Shown piece after piece: positions 17,118-26,513 of a stretch of 64,000 bases of DNA (positions within the stretch are counted from its first letter, which is position 1; every line of letters starts with the position of its first letter). The translations under genes and the position numbers were made by a program. The notes below the pieces were generated by a model. The model made no database searches. It was not told the origin of the DNA and saw nothing but the letters and a program-made list of their open reading frames with translations. The DNA comes from Lentzea sp. NBRC 105346. GTDB lineage: Bacteria > Actinomycetota > Actinomycetes > Mycobacteriales > Pseudonocardiaceae. The DNA is taken from assembly GCF_030269605.1 (NCBI RefSeq), contig NZ_BSTQ01000003.1, positions 454,866-518,865 on the forward strand. Direction: 5' to 3'.

Positions 17118-18437
17118 ATGGACTCTGCGGAACGGGACCAGCTCTTCGATCGGGCGACGGAGCTGTTCGACGGTTTGAACGCCCGCGACGTCGCCGCGAT
17201 CGCGCTCACGTGGGTGGACAACAGCGGGATCACCAGGGTGAAGTCGGTGCCGCTGCGCCGGTTCGCGCACGCGGCCGCCTGGGGTGTCGGCGCGTCACCG
17301 GTGTTCGACGTCTTCCTCTTCGACGACTGGATCATCACCGGGCGCCACGCGGGTGGACCGGTCGGCGACCTGCGCCTGCACCCCGACCTCGACCGGCTCA
17401 CCGTGCTCGCCGGCCAGCCCGGCTGGGCGTGGGCGCCGGCGGACCGGCACGAGCAGGACGGCACGCCGTACGCGATGGACCAGCGCGGCGCCGCGAAACG
17501 GGCGGTCGCGCGGCTCGCGGAGCTCGGGTTCGCCGCCAAGGCGGGGTTCGAGATCGAGTGGGTCGTCGGCCGGCCGGGCACCGACGACTTCGTGCCCGCC
17601 TGCCAGGGCCCGGCCTACGGGCACACGCGGCAGGTCGAGCTGTCCGACTACTGCGCGGACCTGCTGCGCGCGCTGGACCAGCAGGACATCGCCGTGCTGC
17701 AGCTGCACCCCGAATACGCCGCGGGCCAGTTCGAACTGTCGACCGAGCCGGAGGACGCGGTCGGCGCCGCGGACACGGCCGTGCTCGTGAAGGAGACGAT
17801 CCGGGCCGTCAGCGCGCGGCACGGGATGCGCGCGTCCTTCTCCCCCAAGGTCGTCGTCGGCGGCGTCGGCAACGGCGGGCACCTGCACGTCAGCTTGTGG
17901 CGCGGCGAGACCAACCTGTTCGTGGACATGGCGCCGGAGGCGTCGGCGTTCAGCGCCGGCGTGCTCGCGCACCTGCCGGGGTTGTGCGCGATCGGGTGCC
18001 CGTCGCTGGCGAGCTACCTGCGGCTCGTGCCGTCGCACTGGGCGGGCGCGTACTCGGCGTGGGGCACGGAGAACCGTGAGACCGGGCTGCGGATGATCGA
18101 GGGACCGGGCGCGAACCTCGAGGTGAAGTGCTTCGACCTCACGGCGAACCCCTATCTGGTGATCGCGGGCGTGCTCGGCGCCGGGATGGCCGGGCTCGCG
18201 GAGTCCCTGACACTGCCGGACCCTGTCACGGTCGATCCGGTGACGCTTGAAGGTGTGCCGCGGCTGCCGACCACGCTCGTGGACGCGGTCGAGGAGTTCG
18301 AGAAGGACGCCGTGCTGGTCGAGACGTTCGGGGCGGAGCTGGCGGCGACGATCGCGGACGTGCGGCGCGGCGAGATCGAGCGGTACAAGGACGCCAGCCC
18401 GCAGGGCATCGCCAACGTCACCCGCTGGCGCCACTAA
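17118..18437 (+). CDS. Glutamine synthetase-like (FluG/GS type) ligase
   Basis: This 439-residue member of the glutamine-synthetase superfamily is not housekeeping GlnA: it lacks the usual adenylylation-site context and begins with the short beta-grasp variant ALTWVDNSGITRVKSVPL. The catalytic core shows QFELSTEP, ASFSPKVVVGGVGNGGHLHVS and NRETGLRMIEGPGANLEVKCFD. Such proteins make gamma-glutamyl or similar amide bonds in polyamine or secondary metabolism. It pairs with the divergent FluG amidohydrolase. No ribosome site precedes the ATG. Its stop codon overlaps that of the sigma factor on the other strand by 4 nt. Confidence 0.88.
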   Translation: MDSAERDQLFDRATELFDGLNARDVAAIALTWVDNSGITRVKSVPLRRFAHAAAWGVGASPVFDVFLFDDWIITGRHAGGPVGDLRLHPDLDRLTVLAGQPGWAWAPADRHEQDGTPYAMDQRGAAKRAVARLAELGFAAKAGFEIEWVVGRPGTDDFVPACQGPAYGHTRQVELSDYCADLLRALDQQDIAVLQLHPEYAAGQFELSTEPEDAVGAADTAVLVKETIRAVSARHGMRASFSPKVVVGGVGNGGHLHVSLWRGETNLFVDMAPEASAFSAGVLAHLPGLCAIGCPSLASYLRLVPSHWAGAYSAWGTENRETGLRMIEGPGANLEVKCFDLTANPYLVIAGVLGAGMAGLAESLTLPDPVTVDPVTLEGVPRLPTTLVDAVEEFEKDAVLVETFGAELAATIADVRRGEIERYKDASPQGIANVTRWRH

Positions 18438-19462
18438 CCGGCCAGCTTGCGGCGCAACGTCGTGAGGGCGCGGTGCTGGGCCACCCGCACCGCGCCCGCC
18501 GTCGACCCGACCGCCTCGGCCGTCTCCTCCGCGGACAGCCCCACGACGACCCGCAGCACGAGAATCTCGCGTTGCTTGTCCGGCAACAGCTTCAGCAGCT
18601 TGCTCATCTCGGCGGACAACTCCCCCTGCAACGCCCGCTGCTCCGGCCCCGCCTCCGTGACCGGACTCTCCGGCAGCTCCCACATCGACTCGGTCCGGTT
18701 GCGTGCGGCTGCTCGGTGCGCATCGGCCACCTTGTGCGCCGCGATCCCGTACACGAACGCCAGGAACGGGCGGCCCTGCTCGCGATAGGACGGCAGCGCC
18801 GACAGCACGGCGAGGCACACCTCCTGGGCCACATCGTCGGCCGTCTGCACCGAGCGGCCGATGCGGGCGCGGCAGTAGCGGACGATCAACGGCCGGATGC
18901 TCGCCAGCAGCCGTTCCACGGCCCTGCGGTCGCCCTCCACCGCAGCCCGGACCTGCTCGGCCACCTGTTCCGGGCGAACCGGCCTGAGCGGCACGGGATC
19001 GCCGGGCGACGCGGCGCGTTGCACCAGGGCGTCGAGGTCGGGTCCCCGCGCCTCCCGCGCCAGCGCCGCGACGGTGTCGTCGCCCAGCGACGACTCGCCG
19101 AGCAGCGCTTCCGAATCGGCGTCCATGGACGACATCCAAGTGCTCCGGCGGTCAATTCGCGCGCTGTCGGGCGCGCGGAGGAATTTCGTGATCTCCGCGG
19201 GCCGCTCTTCTTCCGGCAACGCCCACACGCAGCACTCGGCGAAGTACTCCGCCGCGGTCGGCTCACCCTTCCAGGCGCCGAACCGCTCGTATGCGGCCCA
19301 CACGACCTCGGCAGGAACCACAGACGTCTCACGGTCCTCCAGCGTCCGCGTGACGAGGGCAAGGCCGTAGCCGAGCAGCCGGGCGAGGTATCCCCGCTCA
19401 CCGGCACGCAGACGCTGGACGACGACGGCGTCCGCGCGAAGCCGGTCGGCTGAGTCGTCCAT
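18434..19462 (-). CDS. ShbA/SigD-type sigma factor with an N-terminal extension
   Basis: This protein of about 342 residues carries its sigma part in the last 190: region 2 with RPLIVRYCRARIGRS and ADDVAQEVCLAVLSALPSYR, and region 4 with LLPDKQREILVLRVVVGLSAEETAEA and VRVAQHRALTTLR. These resemble ShbA/SigD group 4 sigma factors and the neighbouring gene at 19578. About 110 N-terminal residues (GERGYLARLLGYGLALVTRTLE...) form an acidic helical domain absent from the neighbour, joined by an Ala/Asp/Glu linker. The start is ATG 19462 with GGGGA 10 nt upstream. An internal start near 19126-19135 would give a normal-length sigma. No anti-sigma gene is adjacent. Confidence 0.85.
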   Translation of the reverse strand: MDDSADRLRADAVVVQRLRAGERGYLARLLGYGLALVTRTLEDRETSVVPAEVVWAAYERFGAWKGEPTAAEYFAECCVWALPEEERPAEITKFLRAPDSARIDRRSTWMSSMDADSEALLGESSLGDDTVAALAREARGPDLDALVQRAASPGDPVPLRPVRPEQVAEQVRAAVEGDRRAVERLLASIRPLIVRYCRARIGRSVQTADDVAQEVCLAVLSALPSYREQGRPFLAFVYGIAAHKVADAHRAAARNRTESMWELPESPVTEAGPEQRALQGELSAEMSKLLKLLPDKQREILVLRVVVGLSAEETAEAVGSTAGAVRVAQHRALTTLRRKLAG

Positions 19463-19577
19463 GACCAATGGGTCCCCGTGTAGTAGCGGCCGTTACACCT
19501 ACCGCCTACTTACCTATGTCGTTTGGGGCCAGTATCAAAACGTCGGAGACCGATCTAGTTTCGATAGCAAACATCTT

Positions 19578-20153
19578 TCACCCGATCGTGGCGTGCTGGG
19601 GGGCGAGTTCCTTGCGCAAACGGCCTAGTGCGCGGTGCTGAGCGACCCGGACTGCACCGGGCGTCGAGCCGATCATCTCGGCGGTCTCCTCGGCGGAGAG
19701 TCCCAGCACCACCCGGAGCACCAGGATTTCGCGCTGCTTCGCCGGCAACACACCCAGCAGCCGGCTCATCTCCTCGGCGCTCTCCAGGCGCAGGGCGCTC
19801 TGCTCCGGCCCCGGCTCGAGCTCCGGACCGTCCGGCACCTCGTCGACCGGCTCGGCCCGGTTGCGCGCGGCGGCGCGGTGCGAGTCGGCGACCTTGTGCG
19901 CCGCGATGCCGTAGACGAACGCGAGGAACGGCCGGCCCTGCTCGCGGTAGTTCGGCAACGAGGTCAGCACCGCCATGCAGACCTCCTGGGCGACGTCGTC
20001 CGCGGAGCTGTACGACCGCTCGAACCGACCTACCCGCGCGCGGCAGTACCGCACGATCAACGGCCTGATCAGCATCAAAAGCCGCTCGATCGACCGGCGA
20101 TCACCCTGCACCGCCTGCGCGACCAGTGCGTCGGATAAATCGGTGTGCTCCAT
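19578..20153 (-). CDS. shbA: ShbA/SigD-type RNA polymerase sigma factor
   Basis: This 191-residue extracytoplasmic-type sigma factor has region 2 with RPLIVRYCRARVGRF and ADDVAQEVCMAVLTSLPNYR, then REQGRPFLAFVYGIAAHKVAD, and region 4 with LPAKQREILVLRVVLGLSAEETAE and VRVAQHRALGRLRKEL. ShbA drives hrdB in Streptomyces and SigD acts in stationary-phase mycobacteria. Over its length it is, by eye, about two-thirds to three-quarters identical to the C-terminal part of the next gene downstream: a tandem duplication. GGGGAAG precedes the ATG. The gene symbol rests on family resemblance. Confidence 0.85.
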   Translation of the reverse strand: MEHTDLSDALVAQAVQGDRRSIERLLMLIRPLIVRYCRARVGRFERSYSSADDVAQEVCMAVLTSLPNYREQGRPFLAFVYGIAAHKVADSHRAAARNRAEPVDEVPDGPELEPGPEQSALRLESAEEMSRLLGVLPAKQREILVLRVVLGLSAEETAEMIGSTPGAVRVAQHRALGRLRKELAPQHATIG

Positions 20154-20250
20154 GCGCCGCTTCCCCTACGTCGGTGTGCTCGCTTGTGTGACGTGCGGCA
20201 CCGGCGTTCTTATGCGGAAAGTAGGAAGTAGTTCCGAAAGCAAACGGGAT

Positions 20251-20967
20251 TCACCCGTTAGTGGCAACGATCACCGGTTGGTAATAGGCGGTATCCGGCC
20301 ACAGGCAGTAATCGAAACCCGCTCGTTCCACCAAAGAGGTGAGTTCTGCGCGTGTGATCGCCCAGTACGTCGCGCGGTGCACTTCGACCCGCCAGGAGTC
20401 CGATTCGTGCAGCTGGAAGAGCTCCAGGTCGTAGCGGTCACCGTGCCAGTGCCAGAGCTGGAAGGTCACCACGCGGCCGGGACCCACCTGAGGAGGCGTC
20501 GAGATCGGGCGGTCCCGCAGCAACGCGTCGTAATCACGCACGCTCAGAACGAGCCGCCCGCCGCGGCGCAGAACCCGGCGCATCTCCCCCAGCGCCTTCA
20601 GCACGTCTTCAGGATTCAGCAGGTGTGGCAACGCATTGTCGGCCGCCAGCACCACGTCGAACTCGCCGTCGCGGAACGGCAACGCGCGCATGTCCGCGGC
20701 GAACGCAGGTACCCGCACACCGCGGGCCGAGGCCTCACGGGTCGCCCGCGCGGCCGCCGCCGGGCTGAGGTCGCTGCCGACGACGTCGTATCCACGCGAC
20801 GCGAGGCCGATCGACTGCGTGCCGATGCCGCACGCGCAGTCCAGCACCCGCCCCGCCGGGCCGATCAGCTCCGACAGGACGCCGGCCTGGTAGGCGATGC
20901 CGGCGTCCCAGTCGCCGAACATCAGGTGGTAACTGGCCGACAGATCGTCGTAGAACCGTCCGGTCAC
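20251..20967 (-). CDS. Class I SAM-dependent methyltransferase
   Basis: This 238-residue methyltransferase starts at GTG 20967, overlapping the stop of the preceding gene as GTGA, so the two are coupled. The SAM loop is RVLDCACGIGTQSIGLA (glycine-rich motif I), followed by VVGSDLSPAAAARA (motif II acidic residue) and FDVVLAADNALPHLL. The C-terminal half has many aromatics (FQLWHWHGDRYDLELFQL), typical of small-molecule methyltransferases. The substrate is unknown. The upstream partner of unknown function may act with it. Confidence 0.82.
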   Translation of the reverse strand: MTGRFYDDLSASYHLMFGDWDAGIAYQAGVLSELIGPAGRVLDCACGIGTQSIGLASRGYDVVGSDLSPAAAARATREASARGVRVPAFAADMRALPFRDGEFDVVLAADNALPHLLNPEDVLKALGEMRRVLRRGGRLVLSVRDYDALLRDRPISTPPQVGPGRVVTFQLWHWHGDRYDLELFQLHESDSWRVEVHRATYWAITRAELTSLVERAGFDYCLWPDTAYYQPVIVATNG

Positions 20968-21596
20968 GCCCCCAGTGTCACCGCGACATCGCCTCCGGGC
21001 AGCCGCATCAGGTGCCGGTGGTCCCGCGTGAACGGCGGCTGGTCCTGGCACAACTGCATCGCGGCGCGCGCGCTGCGGGCCAACGTGAACGCGAGCGCGT
21101 CCCAGCCCTGGCAGTCGCCGCGACATCGCCCGGCGACGGCGAACGTCAGCGCCTGCGTCAGCGCGCAGTACAACCGATCCCCCGCCGGTCCGCGGTAGAC
21201 CGGATGACCGGGATCCCAGCGCAGGGCCGTCGTGCGCCCCAGCGCGAAGTCGAACAGGGCGCTGGCGGCCATCAGGAGCTCCGAGGACGGTCGCATGTGG
21301 TCCATCACGTCCAGATAGGCGACCAGGACACCGCTGAGGAACACGGCCGCGTCGTCGTCACCGCGGACGCGCACGATGCCGAGCCGCTCGTCCGTCTCGT
21401 CCGTCTCGTCCATGAAGCCCATCACGGGACAGCGGCCGACGAGGCCGTCACCGGCGAGCGCGGCCCGCACCCACACGCGGTCCTGCGAGTGCAGCACCCG
21501 GTCGTCCAGACCGAGTCTCGTGAGCCGCCGGGCCGCACCGGTGATGTCCACGGGCAGCAGTTCCGGAGGCAGTAGCTTGAGCCGCGCGACCGACAA
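20964..21596 (-). CDS. Conserved hypothetical protein
   Basis: I do not recognise this 210-residue protein. It has an acidic internal duplication, DETDETDE, at about residues 63-70, a His/Asp segment (LMAASALFDFALGRTTALRWDPGH) and a Cys pair in GRCRGDCQGWDALA. No signal peptide or membrane helix is apparent. TTG at 21596 is used because AAGGAG lies 8 nt upstream. Its stop overlaps the methyltransferase start by GTGA. Confidence 0.65.
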   Translation of the reverse strand: MSVARLKLLPPELLPVDITGAARRLTRLGLDDRVLHSQDRVWVRAALAGDGLVGRCPVMGFMDETDETDERLGIVRVRGDDDAAVFLSGVLVAYLDVMDHMRPSSELLMAASALFDFALGRTTALRWDPGHPVYRGPAGDRLYCALTQALTFAVAGRCRGDCQGWDALAFTLARSARAAMQLCQDQPPFTRDHRHLMRLPGGDVAVTLGA

Positions 21597-21819
21597 ACGC
21601 CACGCTCCTTCGACGGAATGAGAACCGCCGCTCGGATCGCCCGTGTCACTCGGTTGGCGGTTTACGCGCCCTCAGTCCAGCAAGATCGACATGCCGGGGT
21701 CAACGACCCCGATGAGGCCGACAGTCAACGGACAGGCTGACCGACATGCACGCAACAGGATCGGCGGATGCCGTGGCAACAGGGGGTGAACGGAACGTGG
21801 TCCGCCGTTCCAATTGGCC

Positions 21820-22539
21820 CTAGCGGCGGGCGAGAACGTGCAGCCGAGCGGCCACATCCCGCAGCGGCGGCCGGGTCGCGGCGGCGAGCTCCAGTTCGAC
21901 CAACGCCTCCGCGGCACCGGGGCTCGCGTCGAGCACCGCACCGGGCACGAGGTCCGCGACGACACCGTGGCCCTGCAGCAGCTCCACGGTCAGGCCGGCC
22001 TTCTCGACCAGCGCCTCCAGCCCGGCCACGTCGAAGCGGCGCAGCAGCGGGTCACGGGTGCCCGCGAGCTGGCCCGCGTCGTCGTCCAGCAACCGCCGGG
22101 CGTCGACGATCCGGCCCGCGATCGCGCGGTGCAGGATCGCGGCGAACCGGTTCGCGACCAACACGGACACCGCGCCACCTGCGGCAACGCTCGCGGCGAG
22201 CGCCCGCAGCGAGGTCTCGGCGTCGTCGACGACCTCGAGCAGGCCGTGCGCGAGCACTAGGTCGGCGGCCCCGGCGGGCACGAGGTCACTGAGCGCGTCG
22301 GTGTCGCCCTGGACGGCGTTGATGGTCACCCCGGCGTCGCGAGCGCGGCTGGCCAGCGTGGCCAGCGCGTTCGGGCTCGGGTCGATGACCGTGACGTCGC
22401 AGCCGGCCACGGCCAGGGGCACGGCCCACACGCCGCTGCCGCCGCCGACGTCCAGCACACGGGGTGCGTCACCACCCCGGCGGGCGCGTGCGGCGGCCAG
22501 CTCGGTGTCGAGCACCCTCTGTACGGCGTCCGGTCGCAT
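21820..22539 (-). CDS. SAM-dependent methyltransferase (CmoA/UbiE-like fold)
   Basis: This 239-residue enzyme has RVLDVGGGSGVWAVPLA as the SAM loop (about residues 27-43), CDVTVIDPSPNALATL as motif II and AADLVLAHGLLEVV as motif III. It resembles the methyltransferases often encoded beside the ParA-type and DUF3040/DinB genes in related genomes. ATG at 22539 is used; the upstream open frame runs into the divergent parA promoter. Methyltransferase and parA start codons are 34 nt apart. The substrate is unknown. Confidence 0.8.
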   Translation of the reverse strand: MRPDAVQRVLDTELAAARARRGGDAPRVLDVGGGSGVWAVPLAVAGCDVTVIDPSPNALATLASRARDAGVTINAVQGDTDALSDLVPAGAADLVLAHGLLEVVDDAETSLRALAASVAAGGAVSVLVANRFAAILHRAIAGRIVDARRLLDDDAGQLAGTRDPLLRRFDVAGLEALVEKAGLTVELLQGHGVVADLVPGAVLDASPGAAEALVELELAAATRPPLRDVAARLHVLARR

Positions 22540-22573
22540 GGCACTAAAGGGTAGGGGTCGTAGGCTGCACCCC

Positions 22574-23422
22574 GTGCATACGGTCTCCGTGCTCAGCCTC
22601 AAGGGTGGCGTAGGCAAGACGACGGTGGTGCTCGGCCTCGCGTCGGCCGCCCTCCGCCGGGGCGTCCGCACGCTCGTCATCGACCTCGATCCGCAGTGCA
22701 ACGCCACGTCCACGCTAGAACCCGACGACACCGAGACGAGCATCTACGAAGTCCTCCAGGACCCGTCGCCGGAGAACCTGGAGAAGGCGATCCGGCCCAG
22801 CCAGTGGGGCGAGGGCGTCGACGTGCTCGCCGGCTCCGAGAGCGCCGAGCTGCTCAACCACCCCGATCCGGGTGAGTCCCGCCTCGGGAAGCTCCGCGAG
22901 GCGCTGCGCACGTTGCGCGAGATGTACGACGAGTTCCCGTACCAGCTCGTCCTGCTCGACTGCCCGCCGTCGCTGGGGCAGCTGACCAGGTCGGCGCTGG
23001 TCGCCGCGGACCGCGCGCTGCTGGTGACCGAGCCCACGATGTTCGCGGTCGCCGGCGTGCAGCGGGCGTTCGAGGCGGTGCAGAACGAGCGGGAGAACAA
23101 CGCGGACCTGCAGCCGCTCGGCGTCGTGGTGAACCGCGTGCGGCCGCGGTCGCACGAGCACCAGTTCCGCATCGAGGAGCTGCGCGACATCTTCGGGCCG
23201 CTGGTGATGCCGGTGGCGCTGCCGGACCGGCTCGCGGTGCAGCAGGCGCAGGGCGCGTGCATGCCGATCCACGAGTGGGGCACGCCCGGCGCCCGCGAGG
23301 TCGCGCTCGCGTTCAACCTGCTGCTCGCGCGGATCCTGCGGGTCTCGCGCAGCCGCCGCCGCGCGGTCCACGCCGACTTCGACGACGAGGAGATCCAAGA
23401 GGCGGTGGATGCCCGAGGGTGA
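22574..23422 (+). CDS. ParA-family ATPase
   Basis: This 282-residue deviant-Walker ATPase has KGGVGKTT at residues 10-17, VIDLDPQCNATSTL as the A' motif and LVLLDCPPSLGQLTRSAL as Walker B. No ParB gene is adjacent, so it is not the chromosomal partition pair; solitary ParA-like proteins position other cargo. The C-terminus is basic then acidic. The start GTG overlaps no other gene. Its end overlaps nei2 by 14 nt, so they are co-translated. Confidence 0.88.
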   Translation: MHTVSVLSLKGGVGKTTVVLGLASAALRRGVRTLVIDLDPQCNATSTLEPDDTETSIYEVLQDPSPENLEKAIRPSQWGEGVDVLAGSESAELLNHPDPGESRLGKLREALRTLREMYDEFPYQLVLLDCPPSLGQLTRSALVAADRALLVTEPTMFAVAGVQRAFEAVQNERENNADLQPLGVVVNRVRPRSHEHQFRIEELRDIFGPLVMPVALPDRLAVQQAQGACMPIHEWGTPGAREVALAFNLLLARILRVSRSRRRAVHADFDDEEIQEAVDARG

Positions 23423-24182
23423 CACGGTCTTCCTCGCGGCCAGGCACCTGAACGACGCCCTGGCCGGGAAGACTTTGCTGCGCGCCGACCTGCGCCACCC
23501 TCGGCTGTCCACTGTGGACCTCACTGGTCAGACCGTGCTCGGCGTGCGCTCGTTCGGCAAACGCATGTTCACCCGGCTGTCGTCCGAACTGAGCCTGCAC
23601 AGCCACTTCCGCATGGACGGCGAGTGGCACCTCTACCGGCCGGGCGAGAAGTGGCGCCGGCCGGGACATCAGGCGCGCGTGGTGTTCGAGGTGGACGATC
23701 GCCAGGCCATCGGGTTCGCACTGCACGACCTGGAACTCCTGCCCACCGCCGAAGAAGACCGGCTGATCAGCCATCTCGGCCCCGACCTGCTGGCCGAGGA
23801 GTTCGACGAGGAGCTGGCACTTTCCCGGTTGACCGCGGATCCGTCGCGCGAGATCGGCCTGGCGTTGCTGGACCAACGTGTGATGGCCGGAGTCGGAAAC
23901 CTTTACAAGACCGAGGTCTGCTTCCTGCTCGGCGCCTCGCCGTGGGCGCCGGTGTCCGCCGTGGACGCGCGCAAGGCCGTCGCGTTGTCGCGAAAACTGT
24001 TGATGGCCAACCGATGGCACCCCGCGCAGATCACCACGGGCGATCGCCGCCGGCCGCACTGGGTGTACGGGCGCGCCGGACGGCCGTGCCTGAAATGCGG
24101 CACACGGGTGAAGTCGGGCACCCAGGGACCGGACGAGCAGGCGCGGGTGGCGTATTTCTGCCCGAATTGCCAAAACGGGTGA
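23409..24182 (+). CDS. nei2: Endonuclease VIII-type DNA glycosylase/AP lyase
   Basis: This 257-residue Fpg/Nei-family glycosylase has Pro2-Glu3 (MPEGDTV) as the catalytic N-terminus after Met removal, a helix-two-turn-helix (LLDQRVMAGVGNLYKTEVCF), and a C-terminal zinc finger CLKCGT...YFCPNCQ. It excises oxidised bases and cleaves the abasic site. The Nei2-like assignment rests on the MPEGDT start and zinc finger. Its reading frame begins inside the 3' end of parA. Confidence 0.93.
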   Translation: MPEGDTVFLAARHLNDALAGKTLLRADLRHPRLSTVDLTGQTVLGVRSFGKRMFTRLSSELSLHSHFRMDGEWHLYRPGEKWRRPGHQARVVFEVDDRQAIGFALHDLELLPTAEEDRLISHLGPDLLAEEFDEELALSRLTADPSREIGLALLDQRVMAGVGNLYKTEVCFLLGASPWAPVSAVDARKAVALSRKLLMANRWHPAQITTGDRRRPHWVYGRAGRPCLKCGTRVKSGTQGPDEQARVAYFCPNCQNG

Positions 24183-24214
24183 ACCGAGTCGCACTGGCGT
24201 TCGTGTCCTCGGAC

Positions 24215-25489
24215 ATGGCCCTGAATCTGGATGCGCTCCGCCCAGGCTTCACCGAGGACCCATACTCGACGCTCGCCGGACTGCGCGAGCGGGGACCCGT
24301 CCACCAGGTCGAGATCTTCGGCATGCCGATGTGGCTCGTGACCAGGTACCGGGACGTGAAGGCGGCGCTGGGCGACCCGCTGCTGTCGTCGCACGGGTCG
24401 AGCGCGTCCGAGGCGACCAAGGCGCTCCCGATGATCCAGGGCGGCTGGTTCAGCGAGGTGTCGCGGCACATGCTGATGAGCGACCCGCCCGACCACGGCA
24501 GGCTGCGCCGCGCGGTGAGCCGTGAGTTCACGCCGCGCCGCATCGCCGCGCTGCGACCACGCATCCAGGAGCTCGCCGACACGCTGCTCGACCTCGTGAT
24601 CCCGGCGGGCAAGGCGGACCTGATCTCGTCGTTCGCCGCGCCGCTGCCGATCACCGTGATCATGGAGCTGCTCGGTGTGCCGGACGTGGACCAGGAGAAC
24701 TTCCGGTACTGGGCCGACGTCGTGACCGGCGTGCACGAGGGTGATCACGAGCTGATCCCGCAGGTGCACGCCGAGGCGGCCGGCTACCTCCGCGACCTGG
24801 TCGCGCACAAGCGAACGTCCGAAGAGGACGACCTGATCGGAGCGCTCGCGCGCGTGGCCGGCCCGGACGCGCTGACCGACGACGAGCTCGTGTCGCTGGC
24901 GTTCCTGCTGCTCGTGGCCGGGTACACCACGACGATCGACCTGATCGGCAACGGCACGCTGGCGTTGCTGCGCAACCCCGAACAGCTGGAGCTGCTGCGC
25001 GAGGCGCCGTCCATGCTGCCGGGCGCGATCGAGGAGTTCCTGCGGTTCGACGGCCCCACCTCGCACGCCACCCTGCGGTTCGCCAAACCGGGCCTGAACA
25101 TCGGCGGCGTGGAGATCCCGGCGGGCGACCTCGTGCTGCTCTCGCTCGCGTCCGCCGACCACGACCCGGAGCGCTTCCCGCGCGCCGAGGCGTTGAACAT
25201 CGAGCGCGCGGACCGCCAGCACCTGGCGTTCGGGCACGGCATCCACTTCTGCATCGGGGCGCCGCTGGCCCGGCTGGAGGGCGAGATCGCGTTCCGGTCG
25301 CTGCTGGCGCGGCTGCCCGGTCTGGCGCTGGACACCTCCGAGCCGCTCGACTGGCGCGTGTCGATCAACATCCGGGGGCTGAAGAAGCTGCCCGTGACGT
25401 TCCGCCAGCCCGTGGTGCCCTCCGTGCCGCTGGACGAGCAGAAGACCGTTCAGGTGCCCAAGCCCAAGATCGGCGGCAGCAGGACATAA
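24215..25489 (+). CDS. Cytochrome P450
   Basis: This 424-residue bacterial class I P450 has the heme loop [15 protein letters not shown] with the Cys ligand, an ExxR helix in [11 protein letters not shown], and an I-helix [17 protein letters not shown]. In that I-helix the usual acid before the Thr (AGxE/DT) is replaced by Thr, which changes the proton relay. The start at 24215 ([10 protein letters not shown]) gives a normal length; GTG at 24203 is the alternative. It lies 32 nt after nei2 and 10 nt before pyrD on the same strand, an unusual setting. No ferredoxin gene is next to it. Confidence 0.9.
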   Translation: MALNLDALRPGFTEDPYSTLAGLRERGPVHQVEIFGMPMWLVTRYRDVKAALGDPLLSSHGSSASEATKALPMIQGGWFSEVSRHMLMSDPPDHGRLRRAVSREFTPRRIAALRPRIQELADTLLDLVIPAGKADLISSFAAPLPITVIMELLGVPDVDQENFRYWADVVTGVHEGDHELIPQVHAEAAGYLRDLVAHKRTSEEDDLIGALARVAGPDALTDDELVSLAFLLLVAGYTTTIDLIGNGTLALLRNPEQLELLREAPSMLPGAIEEFLRFDGPTSHATLRFAKPGLNIGGVEIPAGDLVLLSLASADHDPERFPRAEALNIERADRQHLAFGHGIHFCIGAPLARLEGEIAFRSLLARLPGLALDTSEPLDWRVSINIRGLKKLPVTFRQPVVPSVPLDEQKTVQVPKPKIGGSRT

Positions 25490-25499
25490 GCTGCTGCGT

Positions 25500-26513
25500 G
25501 TGGTCTACAAGCAGGTGGTTCGCAAGGCGTTGTTCCGCCTGCACGGTGGTGATGCCGAACGGGTGCACGAGACGACCCTGAAGGCGTTGCGCTCGCTCAG
25601 CCCGCTGATGCGGTTCAGCACGGCCGGGGGCAACGAGCGCACGGTGTTCGGCATCCGCTTCCCCAACCCCGTCGGACTCGCCGCCGGCCTGGACAAGGAC
25701 GGCCGCGCGCTGCCCGCGTGGGCCGCGCTGGGGTTCGGGTTCGTCGAGGTCGGCACGGTGACGTGGCACCCGCAGCCGGGCAACCCGAAGCCGCGCCTGT
25801 TCCGGTTGCGCGACAGCGAAGCGATCATCAACCGGATGGGCTTCAACAACGCCGGTTCCCAGGCGCTCGCCGACCGGCTGGACGGTCTCAAGCTCAAGGC
25901 GCCGCTGGGCATCTCGCTCGGAAAGTCCAAGGTCACCCCGGTCGAGGAGGCCGTCGAGGACTACCGGCAGTCGCTCAAGGCGCTCTACCGGTTCGGTGAC
26001 TACTTCGCGATCAACGTCAGCTCCCCCAACACGCCCGGTCTGCGCAGCCTGCAGGACAAGGGCGCGCTGGACGAGCTGCTCGGCGAGCTCGTCGCCACGG
26101 CGTCCGATCTCGCCGCCGGGCAGGCGCGCAAGCCGATCCTGGTCAAGATCGCGCCCGACCTCACCGAGCCCGCGATCGGCGAGGTCCTGGACGTGTGCGC
26201 CGCGCACGGCATCGACGGCCTGATCGCCACCAACACCACGCTGAGCCGCGACGGCCTGCGTCCGGCGGACCAGGCGCTCGCCGGCGAGGCGGGCGGGCTG
26301 AGCGGGCGGCCGCTGACCGAACGCGCGCGCGAGGTCGTGCGGTTCGTCAGCAAGGAGACCGGCGGCAAGCTGCCGATCATCGGGGTCGGCGGGATCTTCT
26401 CCCCGGACGACGCCAAGGCCATGCTCGACGCGGGCGCCAGCCTGCTGCAGATCTACACCGGGTTCATCTACGAGGGTCCCGGCCTGGTGAAACGGATCAA
26501 CCGGGAACTGTGA
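25500..26513 (+). CDS. pyrD: Dihydroorotate dehydrogenase (quinone)
   Basis: This 337-residue class 2 enzyme oxidises dihydroorotate to orotate with FMN and membrane quinones. It has the N-terminal membrane-binding extension ([24 protein letters not shown]) and the barrel signatures [27 protein letters not shown] and [15 protein letters not shown], the last with the class 2 active Ser. The FMN-phosphate loop is [14 protein letters not shown]. The start is GTG 25500, 10 nt after the P450 stop. The end overlaps the convergent glycosyltransferase by 17 nt. Confidence 0.95.
   Translation: MVYKQVVRKALFRLHGGDAERVHETTLKALRSLSPLMRFSTAGGNERTVFGIRFPNPVGLAAGLDKDGRALPAWAALGFGFVEVGTVTWHPQPGNPKPRLFRLRDSEAIINRMGFNNAGSQALADRLDGLKLKAPLGISLGKSKVTPVEEAVEDYRQSLKALYRFGDYFAINVSSPNTPGLRSLQDKGALDELLGELVATASDLAAGQARKPILVKIAPDLTEPAIGEVLDVCAAHGIDGLIATNTTLSRDGLRPADQALAGEAGGLSGRPLTERAREVVRFVSKETGGKLPIIGVGGIFSPDDAKAMLDAGASLLQIYTGFIYEGPGLVKRINREL

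Noticed and set aside
17295..19139. 614-codon minus-strand frame over the glutamine-synthetase-like and sigma genes
   Set aside because: It is antisense to two genes with clear motifs, and no domain is seen in it.
22574..23422. Chromosomal parAB locus
   Set aside because: No ParB gene or parS-like site is adjacent; the gene is joined to nei2.
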